Source of the DNA: an uncultured Bacteroidota bacterium
GTDB taxonomy: Bacteria; Bacteroidota; Bacteroidia; Chitinophagales; Saprospiraceae
Assembly (NCBI GenBank): GCA_903933805.1
Contig: CAIZLM010000072.1
Coordinates: 1 to 64,000 of the forward strand
Direction: 5' to 3'
DNA length: 64,000 bases
Below the pieces are notes generated by a model, which did no database searches, was not told the origin of the DNA, and saw only the letters and a list, made by a program, of their open reading frames with translations. A program made the position numbers and the translations under genes. Below are positions 19,601-26,491 of this stretch, piece after piece. Position 1 is the first letter of the stretch, and each line of letters opens with the position of its first letter.

Positions 19601-19757
19601 CAACGCCAGTGGGCAAAGGGTAGAAAGTGGTGACGCAACATTCCGCCGGGGCGTTACCACCCTTCCTTTTGACCGGGAAATACCGGGTGTTTACGTCCTC
19701 CGGTTGTTTGATACTGACAACAAGAACCTGGTTTTCTTCCGGGTTGTAAAAATGTGA
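16608..19757 (+). CDS. T9SS-exported vanadium-haloperoxidase-like protein with MopE repeats
   Basis: The 1049-residue product begins with a signal peptide (ending QSANAQ near residue 26). Residues about 30-640 form a PAP2/vanadium-haloperoxidase-like domain: the second phosphate/vanadate motif is FGGYISGHSTYSRSAAEAL and the third is SRIWGSIHPPVDDIPGR, each with its conserved His. Residues about 645-962 hold five copies of a roughly 60-residue Cys-containing MopE-type metal-binding repeat (DVDGDGF, then DCDDANP, then E-x-CDGIDNDC). The last 80 residues, starting VARVFPNPVQDILRIEAD, are a T9SS type-A sorting domain. The protein is thus secreted or surface-attached and probably binds calcium or copper. 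The ATG at 16608 is chosen to give the signal peptide. A CACCTTTG box lies just upstream. Confidence 0.9.
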   Translation: MHKTILRLLVLILFTTVSFLQSANAQQSVARRWNELLLQAIREDFARPPIQARNLFHTSMAMYDAWTVYDTTAETLLLGKTYGGYYCPFEGISAPADVEAARRETISYAVYRILYRRFLYSPNAFSSISRFSSYMSELGYDPNFVSIDYGSGSPAALGNYIGYCVLSFGQSDGSNEQGNYANTTYTPVNPPLDMASSGNHTMVDPNHWQPLNLPGAIDQNGNPVPSIQRFQSPEWGRVVPFAMTPSDKDTFQRNGVNWYVYHDPGPPPMLDTTANGDASETFKWNNALVVAWNAQLDPTDSVLWDISPRGIGNNQMPFPQTLAEYQAFYDFNNGGMTGANGHALNPKTGQPYAAQVVPRGDYTRVLAQFWADGPNSETPPGHWFAIFNTVMDHPDFVRKFNGKGGVLPRLEYDVKAYLVLGGAVHDAAIAAWGIKGWYDNGRPITNLRYMADKGQSSDPDLPHYHPAGVPIVPGVIELVQAGDPLAGAIGENIGKIKFYTWRGPSYINDPTTDIAGVGWILAENWWPFQRKTFVTPPFGGYISGHSTYSRSAAEALTLLTGDAYFPGGMSEFHVAANSGFLGLEKGPSVDVTLQWATYRDASDQTSLSRIWGSIHPPVDDIPGRIVGAQCGIGSYNAAKALFYNDVDGDGFFSFEDCDDANPAIFPGATEMCDGIDNDCDGLIDNHLITTTYYVDADGDGFGADLGVIDTCLVAAPAGYVTNNFDCDDQNPAIYPNATEICDGIDNDCNSLADDGLTFFTHYTDGDGDGFGDATAPISTCINQAPVGYVDNGLDCDDGNPDINPGAAEMCDGIDNNCNGMADENLEIFTYYRDQDGDQFGGQDLLITSCQTGIPAGYAGNNADCDDTNPEIFPGAPELCDDLDNNCDGAIDENLTIYAYYTDGDGDGYGNPAKGFTSCLFPAPISFVDNGLDCNDDDPEIHPGVAEVAGDGVDNNCDGLVDISATRNPMSVARVFPNPVQDILRIEADVEGVLHYEVVNASGQRVESGDATFRRGVTTLPFDREIPGVYVLRLFDTDNKNLVFFRVVKM

Positions 19758-19786
19758 GCGTACCCATATTAGGAAACCCGAAGAAT

Positions 19787-19833
19787 GACTTAATACAGCG
19801 GCGGAAGTGCTAACTTCGCCGCTGTATTAAGTC
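19787..19833. repeat. Long perfect inverted repeat before the Fe-S membrane protein gene
   Basis: GACTTAATACAGCGGCG at 19787-19803 pairs perfectly with 19817-19833, and AAGT/ACTT extends the stem inside after a single unpaired base. It begins 30 bases after the haloperoxidase stop and ends 9 bases before the next ATG. It is probably the terminator of the upstream gene, although the T-run after it is weak; it may also act as an attenuator. Confidence 0.75.
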
Positions 19834-19842
19834 GAATTTCTT

Positions 19843-21168
19843 ATGATACAATCCATCCTTTTTCTGATCTTTGCTTGTGCGAGCGGCTGGTTTGCCTTTC
19901 GAGGATTCCGCCGGGTGCGGCGCAACATCATGCTTGGCAAGGCCGAAACCACCCCCGAAACCACCCCCGGCGCCAGCGCACAGCGCTGGCGAAATGTGCT
20001 ACTCATCGCACTCGGCCAGCAAAAAATGTTTAAAAAGTGGTTGCCCGCCATCCTACACCTGTTTCTCTATGTTGCCTTTGTGGTCACACAAGTGGAACTG
20101 ATGGAGATTTTTGTGGACGGGTTGTTTGGCACTCACCGCTTTTTCGCGCCGTATTTGGGCGTTTTTTACACCTTTATTATCAGCTTCATCGAAATACTTT
20201 CGGTACTGGCCTTTGTTGCAACCCTCATTTTTCTGGCGAGAAGGAACATGCTGCGGGTGCCCAGATTTTGGAAACCCGAAATGAAAGGATTCCCTTCTCG
20301 CGACGCCAATCTGATACTATTGGGTGAAATTGTGTTAATTGTCGGTGTTTTTTGCATGAATGGTGGCGACAAAGTACTCCAAACCAGGGGCATGGAACAC
20401 TACCATCCAACAGGAAATTTTGCCGTGAGCACGTGGTTGGGACCGCTGCTTTTCGGCCAGTTCAGCGATACTACTGTAATGCTGATAGAGCGATTTGGCT
20501 GGTGGCTTCACATCTCAACCGTGTTTGCTTTCTTGTGCTACCTACCCTATTCCAAGCACCTGCACATCGTGCTGGCCTTCCCCAATACTTGGTATGCAAG
20601 CCTAGAGCCGAAAGGGCAAATGACCAATATGCCTGAAATCCAAGGTGAAGTTCGGGCCATGATGGGCTTAGAACCCTTGCCCGGTGCAACTGTTAGCGCT
20701 ACCGGGGCATTTGAGTTTGGCGCCAACGACGTGTTCACTCTCGGCTGGAAAAACCTCCTACAGGCTTACTCCTGCACCGAATGTGGCCGCTGTACAGACG
20801 CGTGCCCAGCCAACCAAACCGGAAAAAAACTGTCGCCACGCAAGGTCATGATGGACGTACGCGACCGGGCAGACGAAATCGGACGGGCAATAGACGATGG
20901 AAAACTGGATGTATCCACTTTCAACGATGGAAAATCCCTGTTTGACCGTATCACCCCGGAAGAAATTCACGCATGCACCACCTGTAATGCCTGTGTGGAG
21001 GCGTGCCCTATACTCATCAACCCGCTCGACATCATTCTGCAAATGCGCCGCCATGAAATACTCACCCAATCTGCCGGACCTGGCGACTGGCTGCCCATGT
21101 TCAATGCCATCGAAAATACCGGCGCCGCCTGGGCCATGAGCGAGTCCAGAGATGCTTGGCGTTCTTAA
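19843..21168 (+). CDS. Membrane-bound 4Fe-4S electron-transfer protein (HdrC/GlpC-like, NarI-type anchor)
   Basis: A 441-residue protein with an N-terminal anchor (about residues 1-25), four to five further membrane segments up to about residue 235, and a cytoplasmic ferredoxin domain with two clusters: CTECGRCTDACPANQTGKKL and CTTCNACVEACPILINP. This pattern fits the membrane subunit that passes electrons between the quinone pool and a soluble heterodisulfide-reductase-like CCG-domain protein. In related genomes a CCG-domain gene usually follows. Here the next gene is the FG-GAP lipoprotein, so the partner is elsewhere or absent. The long inverted repeat sits 9 bases before its ATG. Confidence 0.9.
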   Translation: MIQSILFLIFACASGWFAFRGFRRVRRNIMLGKAETTPETTPGASAQRWRNVLLIALGQQKMFKKWLPAILHLFLYVAFVVTQVELMEIFVDGLFGTHRFFAPYLGVFYTFIISFIEILSVLAFVATLIFLARRNMLRVPRFWKPEMKGFPSRDANLILLGEIVLIVGVFCMNGGDKVLQTRGMEHYHPTGNFAVSTWLGPLLFGQFSDTTVMLIERFGWWLHISTVFAFLCYLPYSKHLHIVLAFPNTWYASLEPKGQMTNMPEIQGEVRAMMGLEPLPGATVSATGAFEFGANDVFTLGWKNLLQAYSCTECGRCTDACPANQTGKKLSPRKVMMDVRDRADEIGRAIDDGKLDVSTFNDGKSLFDRITPEEIHACTTCNACVEACPILINPLDIILQMRRHEILTQSAGPGDWLPMFNAIENTGAAWAMSESRDAWRS

Positions 21169-21240
21169 TACCCCATAACACCCATGACAGGCTCGCTTAC
21201 CATTTGTAGCAATTAAGACGCTTCAACATTTTTCGTTTCC

Positions 21241-24200
21241 ATGATGCCGAACATCCAATATCTATCCTACACATTCTCCCTCCTGCTGCTCGCTGCTGCC
21301 TGTGGTAAAGATAAACCCGGGCAACCCGCCAGCGCTTTTCGGCCTGTACAAACAACAGCACCCGCCGATGCGCTGTTTCAAAAAATGACCAGCGCCGAAA
21401 CCGGTATTGCCTTTGTAAACGATATACAGGAAACCCACGAACTCAACATCGTCACCGACGCGTATTTGTACAATGGCGGAGGCGTCGGTGTGATCGATGT
21501 GAACAATGACGGTCTCCAAGATTTGTTTTTTACCAGCACCATGGGAAAATGCAAATTGTACCTCAACAAGGGAAAATTTGCCTTCGAAGACATCGCTCAA
21601 ACCGCCGGCACAGAAGCACCTTTGGGACAAAAAACCGGCGTGACCATTGTGGACATCAACGCTGACGGTTGGCAGGACATCTACCTGTGTCGAACTACCC
21701 TGAAACCCAATGAAAACAGCCGTAACCTCCTGTTTATCAACAACAAAAACAATACATTCACCGAAAGCGCCCGCGCCTTTGGCCTCGCAGATGACTCGCC
21801 TTCCAACCACGCCAACTTTTTCGATTGCGACAACGACGGCGACCTTGATTGCTACCTCATCAACCACCCGGTCGATTATAAAAACGTGAGCTCGGTGCGG
21901 GTCAGAGATGTGGGAAATGGCCGCACAGAACGGATGGTGGACCCGCAGTATCCCTTCGAATCCAATCGCCTGTACCTCAACAACGGCAACAATACCTTCA
22001 CCGATGTCACCAAAAAAGCCGGCCTTTACAACCGCGCCTTCTCCCTCAGCGTTACGGTATCCGACCTCAATGGTGATGGATACAAAGACGTCATGGTGGG
22101 TAATGACTACATAGACCCTGATTTCGTGTACCTCAACAACCCCCACCAACCGGGAAATTTTAGCGATAAAATCAATTCAGTATTTCGCCACCACTCCAAC
22201 CACACCATGGGTGTTGATTTCGGCGATATCAACAACGACGGACTCAACGACATCATGGCACTGGATATGCTCGCCGAGCCCGCCAAACGGCGCCAAGAAT
22301 TGATGAACACCATGACGGTGGACCGCCAAACTACCCTGACAAAATATGGCTACGGGAACCAACAAATGCGCAACGTTCTGCAACTGAACAATGGTAACGG
22401 CACCTACAGTGATGTCGGCTGCTTGGCGGGCGTGTTCCAAACAGACTGGAGTTGGTCTTCACTCATACAAGATTACGACAACGATGGATGGCGGGACATC
22501 TTCGTCGCCAATGGCTACCTGCGCGACATGAGCAACCTCGATTACATCAATTTTACCGTGGATTCCGTGATGCGCAACGGTGGACTAACCCCCAAAACCA
22601 TTCCCGATATTTACGAATTCCTCAACCTGATACCCAGTACCCCCATCCAAAACTATTGCTTCAGAAACCGCAAGGACCTTACTTTTGAAAACGTGAGCAC
22701 TGCCTGGGGATTCACAGACCTCAATTATTCCAATGGTGCCGCCTATTCAGACCTAGACAATGATGGCGATCTGGACATGGTCATCAACAACCTGAATTCA
22801 GAAGCCCTCCTGTACAAAAACAGCTGTGTTGAAAGCAATAAAGGCACCTGGTTGCAGCTAAAACTCGTCGGAGCAGCACCCAACACGTTCGCCATTGGTG
22901 CAAAAGTGCGCGTGAAAGTGGGCGAAAATGTGTATACTGACGAACTCACGCCCACCCGTGGATTCTTTTCATCCGTGGAACTCCTCTTACATGTCGGACT
23001 GGGCACTGCCCAAGAGGCCGATGTGGTGGAAGTCGAATTTCCGGGAAACAAACTGGTTACCCTCCAAAAAGTACATGCCAACCAGCGCATTACGGTGGAT
23101 ATTACCCAAGCAAAACCGGGTAGCCTATCTTCGTTGGGCAATGGCCTCACTTCGACCTTCAAAGAAATCACAGCGCCGGCATTCACCCATCAAGAAGACG
23201 ACATACAGGACTTTAACAACGAACGGCTGCTGCCTTGGAAACTTTCGTGTCCGGGGCCTTGCCTGGCCGTGGGCGATGTGAACGGTGACGGGTTGGATGA
23301 CTGCTACATTGGCAACGCTGCTGGTGCTACAGGAGGCTTATTTTTACAAAAAAACGGCAATTTTCAAGCGGCAACGCCAGCCGTTTGGGAAGCTGACAAA
23401 CAGTACGAAGATACTGGATGTGTGTTTTTTGACGCAGATGGCGACAAGGATCTCGACCTGCTGGTTGCTTCCGGCGGCAACAGTTTTCCTGCCAATACAC
23501 CCAACTATACCCCCCGGATTTACCTCAACGACGGAAAAGGCAATTTTTCACGCAAAACCTCCGGCGTGCCACCGTCAGGCAATTCCATCTATGCGGTCAG
23601 CGCCTGCGATTTTGATGGCGATGGCGATCAGGATCTTTTCTTTGGCGGATGGTGTGTGCCCGGAAAATACCCCGCCGCACCTGCCAGCATGGTGTGGCTA
23701 AACGACAAGGGCAACTTTACCGATGCGACCGATCGCGTAGCACCTTTTTTCAAAAATATAGGACTTGTACGCGCCATGACCTGGGCCGATTTTGACGGCG
23801 ACGGTAAATCCGAATTGCTGGTAGCAGGAGAATGGATGCCACTGCGCATATTTGGCGTGTCAAACGGAAAACTCGAAGACTTATCAGCGAAATTTGGCCT
23901 TAAAGGCACAGAGGGCTTTTGGCGAAGCCTTCAAGCTGCAGACTTGGATGGCGATGGCGACTTGGATTTTGTAGCAGGAAATATCGGACTCAACACCCGC
24001 TATACCGCCAGCGCTGATGCTCCACTGCGGATGTATGCAAAAGATTTTGATGGTAACGGCAGCATGGATCCCATCATGACTCAAATGGAAGGCACCCACG
24101 AATTTCCAGTGGCGACACGGGAAGTGTTGATCAAACAATTGCCGAGCTTACGGAAAAAATTTGTCCGAACCATCCACTATGCCCAGGCAAGTATCAAAGA

Positions 24201-24621
24201 TGTTTACCCGGAAAAAGAACTGCAATCCGCCCTTACATTGCGCTGTAATATCCTAGCTTCCACCATTTTTATGAACGAAAATGGAACCTTCGTGGCCAAA
24301 AAACTGCCCAATGAAGCCCAAATTTCGCCCACCAACGCCATCCAACTCTTTGATTGGCAAAACGATGGCGACCTCGACATCCTCCTCGTCGGCAACGACT
24401 ATGGCCAACAAGTGGAAAGTGGCCGACTGGATGCCGGCAACGGGCTGTTGCTGGAAAACAAAGGCAAAGGAAACTTCTTGCCTATTCCAGCAAGAAAAAA
24501 TGGCTTTTGGGCCTCCCGAGAAGCAAGAGACCTCAAAATGCTCCGCAGCGGCAATGGAAAAACCTTGTTCCTGGTCGCGAACAACAACACCGCACCTCAA
24601 CTCTTTCAACTCACTCGGTAA
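21241..24621 (+). CDS. FG-GAP/VCBS repeat lipoprotein with ASPIC/UnbV domain
   Basis: A 1126-residue surface lipoprotein: residues 1-21 end in the lipobox LLAAAC. The rest is an integrin-type beta-propeller with about 14 copies of the calcium-binding loop DxNxDGxxD (for example DVNNDGLQDLFFTS, DINADGWQDIYLC, DLNGDGYKDVMVG, DFDGDGDQDLFFGG). Between two propellers, at about residues 535-625, is the ASPIC/UnbV domain (GTWLQLKLVGAAPNTFAIGA, then RGFFSSVELLLHVGLG). Such CRTAC1-like proteins are abundant in Bacteroidota and thought to bind glycans or other surface ligands. The ATG at 21241 starts directly before the signal sequence. purE follows after 24 bases and may be co-transcribed. Confidence 0.9.
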   Translation: MMPNIQYLSYTFSLLLLAAACGKDKPGQPASAFRPVQTTAPADALFQKMTSAETGIAFVNDIQETHELNIVTDAYLYNGGGVGVIDVNNDGLQDLFFTSTMGKCKLYLNKGKFAFEDIAQTAGTEAPLGQKTGVTIVDINADGWQDIYLCRTTLKPNENSRNLLFINNKNNTFTESARAFGLADDSPSNHANFFDCDNDGDLDCYLINHPVDYKNVSSVRVRDVGNGRTERMVDPQYPFESNRLYLNNGNNTFTDVTKKAGLYNRAFSLSVTVSDLNGDGYKDVMVGNDYIDPDFVYLNNPHQPGNFSDKINSVFRHHSNHTMGVDFGDINNDGLNDIMALDMLAEPAKRRQELMNTMTVDRQTTLTKYGYGNQQMRNVLQLNNGNGTYSDVGCLAGVFQTDWSWSSLIQDYDNDGWRDIFVANGYLRDMSNLDYINFTVDSVMRNGGLTPKTIPDIYEFLNLIPSTPIQNYCFRNRKDLTFENVSTAWGFTDLNYSNGAAYSDLDNDGDLDMVINNLNSEALLYKNSCVESNKGTWLQLKLVGAAPNTFAIGAKVRVKVGENVYTDELTPTRGFFSSVELLLHVGLGTAQEADVVEVEFPGNKLVTLQKVHANQRITVDITQAKPGSLSSLGNGLTSTFKEITAPAFTHQEDDIQDFNNERLLPWKLSCPGPCLAVGDVNGDGLDDCYIGNAAGATGGLFLQKNGNFQAATPAVWEADKQYEDTGCVFFDADGDKDLDLLVASGGNSFPANTPNYTPRIYLNDGKGNFSRKTSGVPPSGNSIYAVSACDFDGDGDQDLFFGGWCVPGKYPAAPASMVWLNDKGNFTDATDRVAPFFKNIGLVRAMTWADFDGDGKSELLVAGEWMPLRIFGVSNGKLEDLSAKFGLKGTEGFWRSLQAADLDGDGDLDFVAGNIGLNTRYTASADAPLRMYAKDFDGNGSMDPIMTQMEGTHEFPVATREVLIKQLPSLRKKFVRTIHYAQASIKDVYPEKELQSALTLRCNILASTIFMNENGTFVAKKLPNEAQISPTNAIQLFDWQNDGDLDILLVGNDYGQQVESGRLDAGNGLLLENKGKGNFLPIPARKNGFWASREARDLKMLRSGNGKTLFLVANNNTAPQLFQLTR

Positions 24622-24645
24622 TTTCACCACAACACCCTCCGCGCT

Positions 24646-25128
24646 ATGGTATCCATCATCATGGGTTCTGATTCCGACCTTCCCGTCATGCAAAAAGCCG
24701 CAGACATCCTTTCAGAACTGCTCGTACCATTTGAAATAACCATCGTATCCGCACACCGAACCCCCGAGCGGATGTTTGAATTTGCCCGAACGGCTCACGG
24801 GCGCGGCATTCGGGTGGTCATTGCAGGGGCTGGCGGCGCAGCCCATTTACCCGGTATGGTGGCCGCCATTTCGCCTTTGCCCATCATCGGCGTTCCGGTA
24901 AAATCCTCCAACTCCATCGATGGATGGGACAGTATCCTGTCCATCCTCCAAATGCCTGAAGGCGTTCCGGTGGCCACCGTCGCACTCAATGCTGCCAAAA
25001 ATGCCGGTATCCTAGCGGCGCAGATCCTAGCCACCGCCGATCCTGACTTGTTGCTGCGCATCGTCGCCTTTAAAAAAGCGCAAGAGCAGCAGGTACTGGA
25101 AAAGGCGAGGTTAATGGTTAATGGTTAG
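24646..25128 (+). CDS. purE: 5-(carboxyamino)imidazole ribonucleotide mutase
   Basis: The 160-residue class I PurE converts N5-CAIR to CAIR in purine synthesis. [14 protein letters not shown] and [13 protein letters not shown] carry the substrate- and phosphate-binding residues and the catalytic His. [32 protein letters not shown] and [14 protein letters not shown] complete the signature. purK is not adjacent. The 3' end is odd: the last codons lie in a short tandem (GTTAATG repeated, 25110-25126), and a remnant of the hairpin element begins right after the TAG. Confidence 0.96.
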   Translation: MVSIIMGSDSDLPVMQKAADILSELLVPFEITIVSAHRTPERMFEFARTAHGRGIRVVIAGAGGAAHLPGMVAAISPLPIIGVPVKSSNSIDGWDSILSILQMPEGVPVATVALNAAKNAGILAAQILATADPDLLLRIVAFKKAQEQQVLEKARLMVNG

Positions 25129-25172
25129 AAATGCCACTTTTTGTCTCAGACACGACCAATCAACTATTTGCA
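25129..25172 (-). repeat. One-armed remnant of the hairpin element, copy 5
   Basis: On the minus strand GCAAATAGTTGATTGG leads to TCGTGTCTGAGACAAAAAGTGGCA, that is one arm and the core. The other arm is missing or reduced to the purE end (GGTTAG). It directly follows purE. Confidence 0.65.
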
Positions 25173-25228
25173 ATGTTAAAATATGGTGTTTTGAAAATAG
25201 CTTACACTTTCCGCAGTATTGAAGTCGG

Positions 25229-25236
25229 TACCTTTG
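25229..25236 (+). promoter_or_regulatory. -7 promoter box of the serine hydrolase gene (TACCTTTG)
   Basis: TACCTTTG matches TAnnTTTG exactly and would give a start of transcription near 25242. That is downstream of the alternative TTG start at 25219, which argues for the ATG at 25258 as the true start. Confidence 0.5.
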
Positions 25237-25257
25237 GGCATTTCAATCCAAAGATTC

Positions 25258-26280
25258 ATGTACCACCTTCACCAACAAATCCTGCACTATAGGGGCCTTA
25301 TACTATTTGTAATAGGATTTATTTCATCCTTTGTTTTTTTTAAGTACTACACGAAGGGCGTGGGCGCTACCGGTTCAATGGTTGCACAATCTCCCCTAGC
25401 AGCTGAATGTGAAGTGACCTCTTTTAGAAGGGGTGGATTTGACTTTACCAAACCACTGCTTTATGTCGAAAAAAGTTGTGAGTCGCCAGATTTCCTTCCT
25501 GTTAAAAATGCGGTTCAGTCACTGATATCTGCCTTAAAAGCAACAAAAGATATTACAGCTGCCTCCGTTTATATCCGAGACTTCGAGCACAGCAGGTGGA
25601 CAGGCGTTAATGAAAACGAGGGGTACCACCCTGGCTCTCTGTCTAAAGTACCACTTTTGATGTCGTACTTGTACCAATCAGAATCTGACCCCAGTTTATT
25701 GGACAAACAATATGAGTTTCAGCCCCCAGCGGAGGGTACGCTTCCGTTTCAGAATTACTACACCAATACGATAGTAGCTGGAAAAAAATATACTGTACGC
25801 GAACTACTTCGCTACATGATCCAGTATTCCGACAACAATGCCACATGGTTGTTGAGCGAAAAAATAGGGTTAAAAGCGTACGAAAAAACGTTTTTAGACC
25901 TTGGCGTGAACATTCCATTGCCGGATGGAAAAGACAGCTTGGTACTTATTTCACCCCGGGATTATTCCGTTTTTTTTAGGGCGCTCTATAATTCATCTTA
26001 TTTATTGCCGGAATTGTCGGAATACGCTTTGTCGCTATTGGGCAAAAGCACCTTTTCAGAAGGATTTGTGAAGGGGTTGCCGGAAGGAATCAGGGTGGTG
26101 CACAAATTTGCAGAATGGGACAATGGCGATGACTATGAGCTCCATGAATCCGGCATTTTTTACGTGAAAGGAAAGGCATATCTTATAACCATCATGACAA
26201 AGGGGAAAAATCGCTCGAAGCTTCCAAACGTCATCGCGTCCCTCACCCGTACCATCTACGGCCATATAACAGTGCCATAG
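25258..26280 (+). CDS. Class A beta-lactamase-fold serine hydrolase, membrane-anchored
   Basis: The 340-residue protein has one N-terminal membrane segment (about residues 9-30, GLILFVIGFISSFVFFKYY), which places the rest in the periplasm. The penicillin-binding fold motifs are partly kept: the nucleophile motif SxxK as GSLSKVPLL, and SDN as QYSDNNATWLL. The third motif, normally KTG, reads HKFAEWDNGDD. This resembles the PRK15442/'Beta-lactamase2' family, whose members are often not antibiotic-degrading. No resistance role should be assumed. Codon use looks more AT-rich than in the neighbours (frequent TTA, AGG and ATA), which could mean transfer, but I did not compute it. The start is supported by the promoter box at 25229. 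Confidence 0.82.
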   Translation: MYHLHQQILHYRGLILFVIGFISSFVFFKYYTKGVGATGSMVAQSPLAAECEVTSFRRGGFDFTKPLLYVEKSCESPDFLPVKNAVQSLISALKATKDITAASVYIRDFEHSRWTGVNENEGYHPGSLSKVPLLMSYLYQSESDPSLLDKQYEFQPPAEGTLPFQNYYTNTIVAGKKYTVRELLRYMIQYSDNNATWLLSEKIGLKAYEKTFLDLGVNIPLPDGKDSLVLISPRDYSVFFRALYNSSYLLPELSEYALSLLGKSTFSEGFVKGLPEGIRVVHKFAEWDNGDDYELHESGIFYVKGKAYLITIMTKGKNRSKLPNVIASLTRTIYGHITVP

Positions 26281-26491
26281 TCCCAGCGGACTGCGTATCT
26301 TTCCCACACCTATGCCGCATTTATTTGCGCAGATTTCAAGGCTCTTTTCAGTAATTGCACGCGAACATATATTTTCGCCTGTCGTTTCTGCGTTTGAGTG
26401 GCGTACGACCCACTTTAGCAGATAATAACGCCATGCAACCGTAGTTCTTGTGCCATTACCCATCAACAATCCACCATCAACTCAATAAATT

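Noticed and set aside
21262-22149. 295-codon open frame on the minus strand
   Set aside because: Antisense to the FG-GAP protein; the repeated DxNxDG codons give a Val/Ile-rich shadow.
25110-25126. Tandem GTTAATG at the 3' end of purE
   Set aside because: Only about two and a half units; it may be chance or slippage, and it is not a microsatellite of note.
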